The notes below the pieces were generated by a model. The model was not told where the DNA came from. It saw nothing but the letters and a program-made list of their open reading frames with translations, and did not search any database. Below are positions 1 to 9,747 of a stretch of 64,000 nt of DNA, piece by piece; within the stretch, counting starts at the first letter, position 1, and each line of letters starts with the position of its first letter. Both the position numbers and the translations under genes were made by a program. Source of the DNA: Prescottella equi (lineage in GTDB: Bacteria; Actinomycetota; Actinomycetes; Mycobacteriales; Mycobacteriaceae). Location: positions 209,840-273,839 of the forward strand of contig NZ_JAIVAH010000017.1 of NCBI RefSeq assembly GCF_020171745.1, in the 5' to 3' direction.

Positions 1-72
1 GAAGCGACGCGAATGGCACGGGCCGAGGGGCTCGACGTCGACACCGCGATCATGGAGGCGGCGCGTGGCTGA
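1..72 (+). CDS. gltB: Glutamate synthase large subunit, C-terminal end (partial)
   Basis: Only the last 23 codons are in the window, open from the first base and ending in TGA at 70-72. The short tail (ending in IMEAARG) cannot be identified by itself. The call rests on position: it overlaps the start of gltD by 8 bases in the same direction, the usual gltB-gltD arrangement. The large subunit of NADPH-dependent glutamate synthase carries the glutaminase and FMN/3Fe-4S synthase sites that receive electrons from GltD. The identity is an inference from context. Confidence 0.75.
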   Translation, partial: EATRMARAEGLDVDTAIMEAARG

Positions 73-1570
73 TCCCCAAGGTTTCCTGCACGTCGCCAAG
101 CAGGAAGCAACCAAACGTCCGGTCGAGGAACGCATCCACGACTGGCGGGAGGTGTACGCGCATCAATCCGCAGCCGAGCGGGCCCGGGAGGTGTCCGAAC
201 AGGCGCGCCGGTGCATGGACTGCGGGATCCCGTTCTGCCATTCGACCAGTGCCGGGTGTCCGCTCGGGAACCTGATCCCCGAATGGAACGACCTGGTGCG
301 GCGCGGACGTTGGGAGGCCGCGGCCGAACGCCTGCACGCCACCAACAACTTTCCCGAGTTCACCGGCCGCGTGTGCCCGGCGCCCTGCGAGGCCGCCTGT
401 GTCCTCTCGCTCGCCGACACCCACACCACGGGAAGTGTGACGATCAAGCGGATCGAACAGGCGATCGCCGACACCGCGTGGGAGAAGGACTGCATTCCGC
501 CCGTACGCGCCGCGCTGCGGACAGGCAAGAATGTCGCGGTCGTCGGATCGGGTCCGGCGGGACTGGCCGCGGCGCAACAGCTCACACGGGCCGGACACGA
601 GGTCACGGTGTACGAGCGCGACGATCGGCTCGGCGGACTGCTGCGCTACGGCATTCCCGAGTTCAAGCTCGAGAAGAGCGTCGTCGAGCGTCGGCTTTCG
701 CAGATGCGGGTGGAGGGAACGCATTTCGTCACCGAGGTGGAGGTGGGCGTGGACCTGGCGGTGGCGGATCTACGCGACCGGTTCGACGCGGTGGTGCTCG
801 CGACCGGGGCGCTCCTCGCCCGCGACAACCCCGACGTCCAGGGCCGCGACCTCGACGGGGTGCACCTCGCGATGGAGCACCTGGTGGCGTCGAATCACGA
901 GTGCGAAGGCGACGGGGCGACGCCGATCACGGCGAAGGGTAAGCACGTGGTGATCATCGGCGGCGGCGACACCGGCGCCGACTGCCTGGGAACGGCACAC
1001 CGGCAGGGCGCGTTGTCGGTGACACAGCTGGACTACCACCCGGCGCTGCCGGAGGAGCGGGACGAGGCGTCGATGCCGTGGCCGGCGTGGCCGATGGTGT
1101 TGCGCACCTCGCCGGCACATGCCGAGGGCGGGGTGCGCCGGTACGAGGTTGCGGTGCAACGATTTCTGGGGGACGCGAGCGGTCACGTCCGCTCGATGGT
1201 GCTGGCCGAGGTCCGCCTCGCCCGTGACGAACACGGGCGTCGCAGGATCACCCCGGTCGGTGAGGAGATCGAATTGCCTTGCGATCTGGCGTTGTTCGCG
1301 ATCGGTTTCGAGGGCGTCGAGCACGGTCCGCTCCTCGACGACCTCGGGCTGGAGACGAACCGCCGCGGCTCGCTGTCCTGTGCGTCGGACTGGCAGACGG
1401 CCACTCCGGGCGTTTTCGTGTGCGGCGACGCACACCGCGGCGCATCCTTGGTGGTGTGGGCGATCGCGGAGGGGCGTTCGGCGGCGCAGGGGGTCGATGT
1501 CTATCTCACGGGTTCGTCCGAACTGCCCGCCCCGGTGCATCCGACGGCCCTGCCGCTGACCGTCCTCTGA
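65..1570 (+). CDS. gltD: Glutamate synthase (NADPH) small subunit
   Basis: The 501-residue beta subunit of glutamate synthase passes electrons from NADPH through FAD to the large subunit for making glutamate from glutamine and 2-oxoglutarate. The N-terminal cysteine-rich region (Cys50, Cys53, Cys58, Cys65 and Cys104, Cys108, Cys112) fits the two 4Fe-4S cluster sites of the family. A dinucleotide fold GSGPAG near residue 160 binds FAD and a second, GGGDTGAD near 300, binds NADPH. The length matches the family. The GTG start at 65 overlaps the end of gltB by 8 bases, so the two are probably translationally coupled. Confidence 0.95.
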   Translation: MADPQGFLHVAKQEATKRPVEERIHDWREVYAHQSAAERAREVSEQARRCMDCGIPFCHSTSAGCPLGNLIPEWNDLVRRGRWEAAAERLHATNNFPEFTGRVCPAPCEAACVLSLADTHTTGSVTIKRIEQAIADTAWEKDCIPPVRAALRTGKNVAVVGSGPAGLAAAQQLTRAGHEVTVYERDDRLGGLLRYGIPEFKLEKSVVERRLSQMRVEGTHFVTEVEVGVDLAVADLRDRFDAVVLATGALLARDNPDVQGRDLDGVHLAMEHLVASNHECEGDGATPITAKGKHVVIIGGGDTGADCLGTAHRQGALSVTQLDYHPALPEERDEASMPWPAWPMVLRTSPAHAEGGVRRYEVAVQRFLGDASGHVRSMVLAEVRLARDEHGRRRITPVGEEIELPCDLALFAIGFEGVEHGPLLDDLGLETNRRGSLSCASDWQTATPGVFVCGDAHRGASLVVWAIAEGRSAAQGVDVYLTGSSELPAPVHPTALPLTVL

Positions 1571-1630
1571 CGCTCACTTCGTCGTCACCGTGCGTTCGCC
1601 CGCCGAATAGAGTTCGTTCCCCGGATTGAC

Positions 1631-1636
1631 TAGGCT
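1631..1636 (+). promoter_or_regulatory. -10 box of a leaderless pyk promoter
   Basis: TAGGCT lies 6 bases before the GTG of pyk at 1643, so transcription would begin at or beside the start codon. No Shine-Dalgarno sequence precedes the GTG. This -10/start geometry recurs at polA, coaE, uvrB and argC in this window. No convincing -35 is visible. Confidence 0.5.
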
Positions 1637-1642
1637 TTCCCC

Positions 1643-3061
1643 GTGACCCGACGCACGAAGATTGTCTGCACTCTTGGCCCTGCTACTGCATCCGGCGACC
1701 GCGTCCGCGAGCTCGTCGAGAGCGGAATGGACGTAGCCAGACTCAACTTCAGTCACGGCGAACACGCTGATCACGAGGATAATTACCGGCGGGTGCGGGC
1801 CGCGTCCGAGGCGACGGGCCGAGCGGTGGGCATCCTCGCCGACCTGCAGGGCCCGAAGATCCGCCTGGGGCGCTTCGTCGAGGGCAAGACCCACTGGGCG
1901 ACCGGCGAGCAGATCCGGATCACGGTCGAGGATTGTGCCGGAACTCACGATCGGGTGTCGACCACCTACAAGCAGCTCGCGCAGGACGCGCAGCCCGGCG
2001 ACCGACTGCTGGTCGACGACGGCAAGGTCGGACTGGTCGTCGAGGCCGTCGAGGGTGACGACGTGGTGTGCCGCGTCACCGAGGGTGGCCCGGTCAGCAA
2101 CAACAAGGGTGTCTCGCTGCCCGGCATGAACGTGTCGGTGCCGGCGATGTCGGAGAAGGACATCGAGGACCTCGAGTTCGCGCTGCGCCTGGGTGTCGAC
2201 TTCATCGCCTTGTCGTTCGTGCGCTCGCCCGCGGACGTCGAACTCGTCCACGACGTGATGGACCGCGTCGGCCGCCGGGTGCCGGTGATCGCGAAGCTCG
2301 AGAAGCCGGAGGCCATCGAGAACCTCGAGGCCGTCGTGCTGGCCTTCGACGCGGTGATGGTCGCCCGTGGCGACCTGGGTGTCGAACTGCCGCTCGAGCA
2401 GGTGCCGCTGGTGCAGAAGCGGGCGATCCAGATCGCCCGGGAGAACGCCAAGCCGGTGATCGTCGCGACGCAGATGCTCGAGTCGATGATCGAGAACTCC
2501 CGGCCCACCCGCGCCGAGGCGTCCGATGTCGCGAACGCCGTCCTCGACGGCGCCGACGCCGTCATGCTCTCCGGCGAGACGTCGGTCGGCAAGTACGTGA
2601 TGGAGACCGTCCAGACGATGGCGCGGATCCTCGAGGCCGTCGAGACCGATCCGGCGCGCGTCCCGCCGCTCACGCACGTCCCGCGCACCAAGCGTGGTGT
2701 CATCTCGTACGGCGCCCGCGACATCGGTGAGCGACTGGACGCCAAGGCGCTGGTGGCGTTCACGCAGTCCGGCGACACGGTTCGCCGTCTCGCGCGCCTG
2801 CACTCGCCGCTCCCGCTCCTGGCCTTCACACCCCTCGAGTCGGTGCGCTGCCAGTTGGCGCTGTCGTGGGGCACCGAGACCTTCATCGTGGACCCGGTCG
2901 CCTCGACCGACCAGATGTTCACTCAGGTCGACCACGCCCTGCTCTCGCTCGGCCGCTACAACAAGGGCGACCTCGTGGTCATCGTGGCCGGCTCCCCGCC
3001 GGGCACAGTAGGCTCGACCAACCTGATCCACGTGCACCGGATCGGTGAGGAAGACCACTAG
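1643..3061 (+). CDS. pyk: Pyruvate kinase
   Basis: Converts phosphoenolpyruvate and ADP to pyruvate and ATP, the last step of glycolysis, in the cytoplasm. The 472-residue length is that of the mycobacterial PykA enzyme. It opens with the N-terminal RRTKIVCTLGPAT block and contains the active-site signature IAKLEKPEAIENL near residue 216, followed by the metal- and substrate-binding VMVARGDLGVE segment. The C-terminal allosteric domain is complete. The GTG at 1643 is chosen because it directly follows a -10 box and gives the conserved N-terminus. tesB follows 15 bases downstream, so the two are likely co-transcribed, as in Mycobacterium (Rv1617-Rv1618). Confidence 0.95.
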   Translation: MTRRTKIVCTLGPATASGDRVRELVESGMDVARLNFSHGEHADHEDNYRRVRAASEATGRAVGILADLQGPKIRLGRFVEGKTHWATGEQIRITVEDCAGTHDRVSTTYKQLAQDAQPGDRLLVDDGKVGLVVEAVEGDDVVCRVTEGGPVSNNKGVSLPGMNVSVPAMSEKDIEDLEFALRLGVDFIALSFVRSPADVELVHDVMDRVGRRVPVIAKLEKPEAIENLEAVVLAFDAVMVARGDLGVELPLEQVPLVQKRAIQIARENAKPVIVATQMLESMIENSRPTRAEASDVANAVLDGADAVMLSGETSVGKYVMETVQTMARILEAVETDPARVPPLTHVPRTKRGVISYGARDIGERLDAKALVAFTQSGDTVRRLARLHSPLPLLAFTPLESVRCQLALSWGTETFIVDPVASTDQMFTQVDHALLSLGRYNKGDLVVIVAGSPPGTVGSTNLIHVHRIGEEDH

Positions 3062-3076
3062 CGAGGGGCAGAGCAC

Positions 3077-3973
3077 GTGAACGAAGTGGGGGCGGCGTTA
3101 CGGCCGACACGTTCGGCCGATCTGGAGACGCTGCTGGGCCTCCTCGATCTCGAACAGATCGGGGAGGACACCTACCTCGGACGGCACCCGGACCAGGTCG
3201 GTAGCCGCACGTTCGGCGGCCAGTTGGTCGCGCAGGCACTGGTGGCGGCGGGGCGGACCGTCGACGGCGATCGCCCCGTCCACGCGGTCAACGCCCACTT
3301 CATCCGGGGCGGCGACGTCAAGGCGCCGATCGAGTACCGCGTCGAGCGACACCGGGACGGACGGGCGTTCGCGAACCGTCAGGTCACCGCGTATCAGGAC
3401 GGGAACGTGGTGTTCTCGATGTTCGCGGCCTTCCAGGACTGGGGTTCGGGGCTCGAGCACAGTGTCGCGATCCCTGACGTAGACGGCCCGGAGAACCTGC
3501 CGTCGCTCGGCGATCACCTGGTCGGCTACGAGGATCGACTGCGGTCCTTCGTCGATGCGCTCAAGCCGATCGAGATGCGCTACGCCAACGACCCTACGTG
3601 GGTACTCAAGGATTCCGGTGAGCGCCTCGGCCACAACCGGGTCTGGATGCGTGCGGACGGGCACCTGCCCGACGACCCGCGCGGACACGCCGCAGCGCTC
3701 GCGTACTCGTCGGACACCACCGTCCTGGACTCGATCCTCACCACGCACGGGCTGTCCTGGGGACTCGACCGGATCGTCGCCGCGACGGTCAACCACTCGA
3801 TCTGGTTCCACCGCCCGTTCCGGTTCGACGAGTGGGCGCTGTACGCGACGGAATCGCCCGTCGCGGCCGGATCGCGTGGTCTCGCAACCGGTCGGTTCTT
3901 CACCCGTGAGGGAGAACTGATCGCAACGGTGGTGCAGGAAGGCGTCATTCGGCACTTTCCGGCCCGGCGCTGA
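3077..3973 (+). CDS. tesB: Acyl-CoA thioesterase II
   Basis: A 298-residue double-hotdog thioesterase that hydrolyses medium- to long-chain acyl-CoA to the free acid and CoA. The first hotdog carries the typical FGGQLVAQAL stretch near residue 45. The second carries an LDSILTTHGL segment with the expected catalytic Asp, the NHSIWFHRPF block, and a late conserved Gln in VVQEGVI, matching the Asp/Thr/Gln site of E. coli TesB. The GTG start follows a gaggggcag ribosome site. It sits 15 bases after pyk, the same pairing as M. tuberculosis pykA-tesB1. Confidence 0.92.
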   Translation: MNEVGAALRPTRSADLETLLGLLDLEQIGEDTYLGRHPDQVGSRTFGGQLVAQALVAAGRTVDGDRPVHAVNAHFIRGGDVKAPIEYRVERHRDGRAFANRQVTAYQDGNVVFSMFAAFQDWGSGLEHSVAIPDVDGPENLPSLGDHLVGYEDRLRSFVDALKPIEMRYANDPTWVLKDSGERLGHNRVWMRADGHLPDDPRGHAAALAYSSDTTVLDSILTTHGLSWGLDRIVAATVNHSIWFHRPFRFDEWALYATESPVAAGSRGLATGRFFTREGELIATVVQEGVIRHFPARR

Positions 3974-4066
3974 GTTCGTTCGGTCATGATCGTCCGCGGC
4001 ACTCGTCGCGGTGACTAAACTTCTGGTTCTCTGATCACGGCACGCCATCTGTGATGGGGGAGCCCC

Positions 4067-5920
4067 ATGCGAGACGAACCGATCGACTGGAGCCACGAGG
4101 CCGTGGCCAGTCTGTTGTGGACATCCCGAGTCTTCCTGATCGCGCTGGTCTGTTTCTTCGCGATCGGCGCGCTGCTGGCTCGGCGGACCAATTGGGGCCG
4201 GCAGTTCTGGCGAATCACCGGACCCTATTTCTCCAGGCGCGACAGCTGGCGGCCCTGGTCGCTGATCCTGTCGCTGCTGTTCCTGACGATCCTCGGTGTA
4301 CGGATCCTGGTCCTGCTGTCCTATCAGAGCAATGAGATGTACACCTCGCTGCAACTGGTGGCGCAGGCGCTCCAGTCCGGTGACGCTGCTGCGCTCGACG
4401 GCGCCAAGACGCTGTTCTGGCGCTCGATCGTGGTGTTCGCGGTGCTCGCGACGGTGCACGTGGTGCGGTCACTGCTCGCGCAGTACGTCGGTCAGGCTCT
4501 GGAGATCCTGTGGCGCACCTGGCTGACCGACCGGGTCACGACCGACTGGCTGGACGGCCGCGCGTACTACCGGGGGCGCTTCATCGACAACTCGATCGAC
4601 AACCCGGACCAGCGGATCGAGTCCGACATCACCGAGGTCGCGACGACGTCGCAGACGCTGTCGATGGGGCTGGTCAGCTCGGTGGTCTCGGTGGTGTCGT
4701 TCACCGGGATCCTGTGGGACCTGTCGGGACCGATGGAGGTGTTCGGTGTCGAGATCCCCAGGGCGATGGTGGTCCTCGTCTACGTCTACATCCTCGCGGC
4801 CACCGCGATCGCCTTCTGGATCGGGCGCCCGCTGATCAACCTGAGCTTCCTGAAGGAACGACTGACCGCAAACTTCCGCTACGCCCTCGTGCGCCTGCGC
4901 GACAGTGCGGAGAATGTCGCCTTCTACCGTGGTGAGGACGTTGAGAAGCAGGGCCTGCTAGGACGATTCGCGGCCGTCATCGTCAACGCCTGGCAGATCG
5001 TCTTCCGGACGTTGAAGTTCAACGGCTTCAACCTGGGCGTCAGCCAGGTTGCGGTCGTCTTCCCGATCGTGATCCAGGCGCCGAGGTTCTTCGCCGGCAC
5101 GATCACGCTCGGCGACATCACTCAGAGCGCGCAGGCGTTCGGCCAGGTGTCCGATGCGCTGTCGTTCTTCCGGCAGTCGTACGACCAGTTCGCGGTGTAC
5201 CGCGCCAGCCTGATTCGTCTCGACGGACTGATGGACGCGGACGAACGTTCCCGGCGGTTGCCGTCGATCCGGACCGAGGGACGCGACCGAGTGGTGGATC
5301 TGGACAAGGTCTCCGTGCGGACCCCGGACGGCAGGCTGTTGATCGACGAACTCGATCTCAGCCTCAGTCCCGGGGAGGCCCTGCTGGTCAAGGGGTCGTC
5401 GGGGAGCGGCAAGACGACGCTGTTGCGCACCCTCGCGGAGATGTGGCCCTTTGCCGACGGCAGCGTGGCCCGGCCGGTGGGGCCGGACGCGCTCTTCCTG
5501 TCCCAGCTTCCGTATCTGCCGTTGGGTGATCTACGGAGCGCCGTCGCGTATCCGGGCCGTGCGGAGGACCTCACCGACGACCGGATAACCGAGGCCCTGC
5601 GCGACGTCCACCTGGGCAACCTCGCCGGACGGCTCGACGAGCGCGCCGACTGGGCCAAGATCCTGTCGCCGGGGGAGCAGCAACGCATTGCGTTCGCTCG
5701 TGTCCTGCTGACCAGGCCGCAGGTCGTGTTCCTGGACGAGGCCACCTCGGCGGTCGACGAGGGGCTCGAATACTCTCTGTACCAACTGATTCGGGAACGC
5801 GTCCCCGAGTGCATCCTGTTCAGCGTCAGTCACCGCAGCACGGTCGACCAGCATCACACGCGTCAGCTCGAGTTGCTCGGCGACGGTCCGTGGCGGCTCT
5901 CGGCGGTCACCGTCGGTTGA
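4067..5920 (+). CDS. SbmA/BacA-like ABC transporter (fused membrane and ATPase domains)
   Basis: A 617-residue half-transporter. The N-terminal ~340 residues hold about six membrane segments and the ABC_membrane_2 features of the SbmA/BacA/YddA group, including an IDNPDQRIESDI stretch near residue 178. The C-terminal part is an ATPase with Walker A GSSGSGKTT near 444, a signature loop LSPGEQQR near 534 and Walker B VVFLDEAT near 556. The closest well-known relative in mycolata is M. tuberculosis Rv1819c (BacA), which takes up cobalamin and hydrophilic compounds. Whether this protein shares that substrate cannot be told from sequence. The ATG at 4067 follows a ggggga ribosome site. It ends at a bidirectional terminator shared with the convergent Rpf gene. 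Confidence 0.88.
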   Translation: MRDEPIDWSHEAVASLLWTSRVFLIALVCFFAIGALLARRTNWGRQFWRITGPYFSRRDSWRPWSLILSLLFLTILGVRILVLLSYQSNEMYTSLQLVAQALQSGDAAALDGAKTLFWRSIVVFAVLATVHVVRSLLAQYVGQALEILWRTWLTDRVTTDWLDGRAYYRGRFIDNSIDNPDQRIESDITEVATTSQTLSMGLVSSVVSVVSFTGILWDLSGPMEVFGVEIPRAMVVLVYVYILAATAIAFWIGRPLINLSFLKERLTANFRYALVRLRDSAENVAFYRGEDVEKQGLLGRFAAVIVNAWQIVFRTLKFNGFNLGVSQVAVVFPIVIQAPRFFAGTITLGDITQSAQAFGQVSDALSFFRQSYDQFAVYRASLIRLDGLMDADERSRRLPSIRTEGRDRVVDLDKVSVRTPDGRLLIDELDLSLSPGEALLVKGSSGSGKTTLLRTLAEMWPFADGSVARPVGPDALFLSQLPYLPLGDLRSAVAYPGRAEDLTDDRITEALRDVHLGNLAGRLDERADWAKILSPGEQQRIAFARVLLTRPQVVFLDEATSAVDEGLEYSLYQLIRERVPECILFSVSHRSTVDQHHTRQLELLGDGPWRLSAVTVG

Positions 5921-5934
5921 TCCATGGCGGCTGA

Positions 5935-5973
5935 AGGGGCCCTTCGTGCGCCGGGAGCGTACGAAGGGCCCTT
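5935..5973. terminator. Bidirectional terminator between ABC exporter and rpf gene
   Basis: An 11-bp perfect stem (5937-5947 with 5961-5971) and a 13-base loop lie exactly between two convergent stop codons. There is no long T-tract on either side, as is common in high-GC actinomycetes. Confidence 0.65.
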
Positions 5974-5987
5974 CGCTCAGGGACGAA

Positions 5988-6407
<420 letters not shown>

Positions 6408-6622
6408 CTACGTGTCCGATCCGGCGGGCAGAGCGACGATGAAAGCGGATCGGCGGCGGGCTCTTTCGGTTCGAGCCGTGATCGACGCTAGGGCAGGCCA
6501 CCTGTCACGTCACGGGTCTGTTTTCTGGTACACCTGTGCGTGTTCGGGGTGTGACTTTCGCGGTCGGCCCAGGTGAGCGCAGGAACTGCGTGCGATGGAC
6601 GCGCTGGATCAGGGTTCAGAAA

Positions 6623-6636
6623 GTGATCAGGGTCAC
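6623..6636. promoter_or_regulatory. CRP/GlxR-type palindrome upstream of rpf
   Basis: GTGATCAGGGTCAC fits the GTGA-N6-TCAC core bound by the actinobacterial CRP/GlxR family. It lies about 310 bases before the rpf start. rpf genes in corynebacteria and mycobacteria are known CRP/GlxR targets. A second, wider inverted repeat (GTGATCC at 6686-6692 and GGATCAC at 6705-6711) follows. The rest of the 537-base gap (6315-6851) holds only the leader hairpin and the terminator at its right edge; I see no gene in it. Confidence 0.4.
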
Positions 6637-6793
6637 TGTTGTTTGGTGAGCTGGGTCACAATATGGAGTCTCGCGAAGCGCCCGTGTGATCCGAAAGTGC
6701 GCGTGGATCACGAAGGGCGCACGCGTCGCGACCGGAGCGAAAATGCTGGTCGCGCCGTGGATTCGAGACCGTCGGTGCGATCGGTTCGGGAAG

Positions 6794-6833
6794 CACGAAG
6801 AGCTCCCGTCCGCGGGGACGGGAGCTCTTCGTG
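6794..6833 (-). terminator. Terminator downstream of the thiolase-like gene
   Basis: A perfect 18-bp stem (6794-6811 with 6816-6833) with a 4-base loop, 18 bases past the stop codon of the minus-strand gene ending at 6852. It is strong enough to act in both directions. Confidence 0.75.
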
Positions 6834-6851
6834 ACGCGGGAATCCGCGGGG

Positions 6852-8048
6852 TCAGACGGAGACGATCACCGACGAGCCGTGGCCGAACAGGCCCTGGTTG
6901 GCGGTGATGCCGACGCGGGCGCCCTCGACCTGACGGCCCTCGGCCTGTCCACGCAGCTGCCAGGTGAGCTCGCAGACCTGCGCGAGTGCCTGTGCGGGAA
7001 CGGCCTCGCCGAAGCAGGCCAGACCGCCGGACGGGTTGACCGGGATGCGGCCGCCGATCGTGGTGTCACCGGCGCGCAGCAGGTGCTCGGCCTCGCCGCG
7101 CTTGCACAGGCCGAGGTCCTCGATCCAGTCGAGCTCGACCGACGTGGCGAGGTCGTAGACCTCGGCGACGTCGACGTCCTCGGGCGAGATGCCGGCCTCT
7201 TCGTAGGCCGCGTCGCCGATCGACTCCTTGAACGTGCGCTCCGGGGCGGGGACCGCGGACGCCGACTCCGTGGAGAAGTTCGGCATGTCCATGATGGTCT
7301 GCGGGAACGTCGGCGTGACCGTCGAAATCGCCCTGATCCGAACGGGATCCACGATGCCCTTCTTGCGGGCGTACTCCATCGACGTCAGGATGATCGCCGC
7401 ACCGCCGTCGGACGTGGCGCAGATGTCGAGCAGGTGCAGCGGATCCGCCACCATCGGCGAGGCGAGCACGTCTGCCGCCGCAACTTCCTTGCGGTAGCGG
7501 GCGTACGGGTTGTTCAGGCCGTGCTTGGCGTTCTTCACCTTGACCGCGGCGAAGTCCTCGGGGGTCGCACCATAGAGATCGATGCGGCGACGCGCGTTCA
7601 GCGCGAAGTACGCGGGGTTCGTCATGCCCATCAGGCGGAAACGCAGCCAGTCCGGATCGTCCCAGCGCTCACCGGCGACGGGCGCCAGGAAGCCCTTCGG
7701 CGTGGTGTCGGCGCCGACGACCAGTGCGACGTCGGACAGGCCGGCGAGGATGCGGGCGCGGGCGGTGTCGAGGGCCTGCGCACCCGTCGCGCACGCCGCG
7801 TACGACGTTGCGACGCGGGCGCCGTTCCAGCCGAGAGCCTGAGCGAACGTGGCGCCGGCGACGTAGCCGCCGTAACCGTTGCGGATCGTCTCGCCGCCGA
7901 CGACGAGGTCGACATCCGTCCAGTCGATTCCGGAATCGGCGAGGGCGGCGCGGGCCGCGGCCACGCCGTACTTGACGAACGAGTGGCCCCACTTGCCCCA
8001 CGCGTGCATGCCGACACCGAGGACGGCGACATCATTGTTGGTGCTCAT
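6852..8048 (-). CDS. Thiolase-like lipid-transfer protein (Rv1627c-type)
   Basis: A 398-residue member of the SCP-x/thiolase-like family, usually annotated as acetyl-CoA acetyltransferase or nonspecific lipid-transfer protein. The likely nucleophile is Cys86 in SYAACATGA, and a late GLFGHGSS loop supplies a histidine as in thiolases. The ATG at 8048 is chosen over one 13 codons upstream because it gives the conserved start and overlaps the stop of the upstream DUF35 gene as ATGA, implying coupling. M. tuberculosis has the same pair (Rv1627c/Rv1628c) beside pdtaR and polA. Thiolase/DUF35 pairs act together in steroid side-chain chemistry elsewhere, but the substrate here is unknown. Confidence 0.88.
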   Translation of the reverse strand: MSTNNDVAVLGVGMHAWGKWGHSFVKYGVAAARAALADSGIDWTDVDLVVGGETIRNGYGGYVAGATFAQALGWNGARVATSYAACATGAQALDTARARILAGLSDVALVVGADTTPKGFLAPVAGERWDDPDWLRFRLMGMTNPAYFALNARRRIDLYGATPEDFAAVKVKNAKHGLNNPYARYRKEVAAADVLASPMVADPLHLLDICATSDGGAAIILTSMEYARKKGIVDPVRIRAISTVTPTFPQTIMDMPNFSTESASAVPAPERTFKESIGDAAYEEAGISPEDVDVAEVYDLATSVELDWIEDLGLCKRGEAEHLLRAGDTTIGGRIPVNPSGGLACFGEAVPAQALAQVCELTWQLRGQAEGRQVEGARVGITANQGLFGHGSSVIVSV

Positions 8049-8497
8049 GCCTGCGCCCCGTTCTCTGCTGCCGCGATCGGCTTCCAACGCCAGATGCTGC
8101 GGTCGCCCGTCTCGTCCGTGTACAGGGTCTCGACGACCAGCTCGACCGGATTGCCGACCTTGAGGTCAGCCACGCCGAAACCGTCGGCGACCTGGCCGAG
8201 GACGACCAGGCCCTCGGGCAGCTCGACCGCGGCGAGCGCGAACGGCACGTACGGATCCGTCGTCGCGATGTACGGGGCCGGAGGCTTGTACTGCGCGTCG
8301 GTGTACGACCACACCTTGCCGAAGCGGGAGAGTTCGACGTCGTCGTACTCCTCGCCGGAGCAGGCCGGGTTCTTGCAGAAGGTGGTCTCCCGCGGGAACG
8401 AAATCGTGCCGCAGGACCGGCACTTGGTGCCGATCAGGGCCGGCTCCGGCCCGGTGGTGAACCAGCCTTCGACGGCCGGTGTGGCGGTGTCGCTCAT
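8045..8497 (-). CDS. DUF35 OB-fold protein with zinc ribbon (Rv1628c-type)
   Basis: A 150-residue partner protein of the thiolase-like enzyme. The N-terminal rubredoxin-like zinc ribbon has Cys26, Cys29, Cys41 and Cys46, and the rest forms an OB-fold that in related complexes contacts acyl-CoA and the thiolase. The ATG at 8497 gives the conserved length; a reading frame extending 26 codons upstream looks non-homologous. The gene overlaps the downstream thiolase gene by 4 bases, so a 1:1 complex is likely. Confidence 0.88.
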   Translation of the reverse strand: MSDTATPAVEGWFTTGPEPALIGTKCRSCGTISFPRETTFCKNPACSGEEYDDVELSRFGKVWSYTDAQYKPPAPYIATTDPYVPFALAAVELPEGLVVLGQVADGFGVADLKVGNPVELVVETLYTDETGDRSIWRWKPIAAAENGAQA

Positions 8498-8871
8498 GCA
8501 AACCTCATCTGCTTGTCGAGCCTGATCGGCCGGTCGAGTCGGTGACCGGCAAGAGAACGGGTTGCAGTATGGCATGAGTTAACTGATTCCCGATGTGCGA
8601 TCCCATCCACCGGACGACACTGCGGGCCTCCGCCCGGCGGCGCGGTGCAAAACATGTCGAACGTCCGGCCAGCGGGACTCGGCATCGCCTGCATCGGCCG
8701 CCGGCGAAAAAGACCAAACGGCCGAAACGGACGACACGCGCCTACCTGCGGGAAGCGGGGAATCTGCGGGTTCTGGATCTGTCGCGAAACACGCGTCAAT
8801 TCCTGACGGCGAAGTCCGTCACTGTCGGGCGACCGACCGTTATCGTGATGGCGACTCGTCGGAGGTGCGCT

Positions 8872-9747
8872 GTGCCCAGAGTGACTGTCAGGCCCGAGGA
8901 TCGGGTGATCAGTCTGCGTGACGGTCGGTCGATGGGATTCGCCGACTATGGTCCCGCAGACGGCTTCGTCGTGGTCAACGCCCACGGCGGATTGTCCTGC
9001 CGACTCGATATCCGGGCAGCCGCCCCGGTGGCCGAGGCGGCCGGGATTCGGCTCATCTCGCCGGATCGCCCCGGGATCGGGCTGTCGGACCCCAGTCCGG
9101 GCCGGACGGTCCTCGACTGGGCTTCCGACGTCGAACAACTGGCCGACCATCTCGGCGTCGAGCGAATGGGTGTTCTCGGATGGTCGATGGGCGGGCAGTA
9201 CGCGGCCGCGCTCGGCTACGCGTTGTCGTCCAGGATCAGCCGCGTCGCGATCGTCGCAGGCGCGCTGCCGTTGACCGAGGCCGGCACCTTCGCGCGGCTG
9301 TCGCGAATAGAGCGCTTGTTCACCCGGATGTCGTTGGGCTGCCCCTCTCTCGCCGGGGCGTCCTTTCGGGGTTTGTCGGTGCTGGCCCGGGCGATGCCGA
9401 GGCAGTTCGCGCGGATCTCGTCGCGCACCCTCGCTCCCGCCGACGCGGAGGTGGTCGACAACGAACTCAAGGTGTTCGCGGCCATGACCGACGAGGGGCT
9501 GAGGAATCCGGCGGGCGTCGTCGAGGACTACCGGGCATGGATGCGGCCGTGGGGCTTCGACCCGGAGGACCTCGAGGTGCCGGTGGATGTGTGGTGGGGC
9601 GACGCGGACCGGCTGATTCCGCGCGAATGGCCCGCCGAGCTCGCAACCCGAATCCCGAAGTCCACGTTGAACATCGGGACGGGTGGCCACTTCATGGCGC
9701 ACCTGCACTATCGGGCCATCCTCGACTCGCTCGCGGATGTCTCGTGA
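8872..9747 (+). CDS. Alpha/beta hydrolase
   Basis: A 291-residue alpha/beta-hydrolase-fold protein of unknown substrate. It has the oxyanion loop NAHGG near residue 36, nucleophile elbow GWSMGG with Ser105, an acidic residue in WWGDADR near 246, and the catalytic His in GGHFMAH near 270. The GTG at 8872 is chosen because an ideal GGAGG lies 6 bases before it; the open frame continues about 90 codons upstream, but that part is arginine-rich and unlike the family. Its stop overlaps the start of the nucleotidase remnant (GTGA). Confidence 0.85.
   Translation: MPRVTVRPEDRVISLRDGRSMGFADYGPADGFVVVNAHGGLSCRLDIRAAAPVAEAAGIRLISPDRPGIGLSDPSPGRTVLDWASDVEQLADHLGVERMGVLGWSMGGQYAAALGYALSSRISRVAIVAGALPLTEAGTFARLSRIERLFTRMSLGCPSLAGASFRGLSVLARAMPRQFARISSRTLAPADAEVVDNELKVFAAMTDEGLRNPAGVVEDYRAWMRPWGFDPEDLEVPVDVWWGDADRLIPREWPAELATRIPKSTLNIGTGGHFMAHLHYRAILDSLADVS

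Noticed and set aside
8593..8871. N-terminal extension of the alpha/beta hydrolase from an upstream ATG
   Set aside because: The extra 93 residues are Arg-rich and unlike the family, and an ideal GGAGG serves the GTG at 8872.
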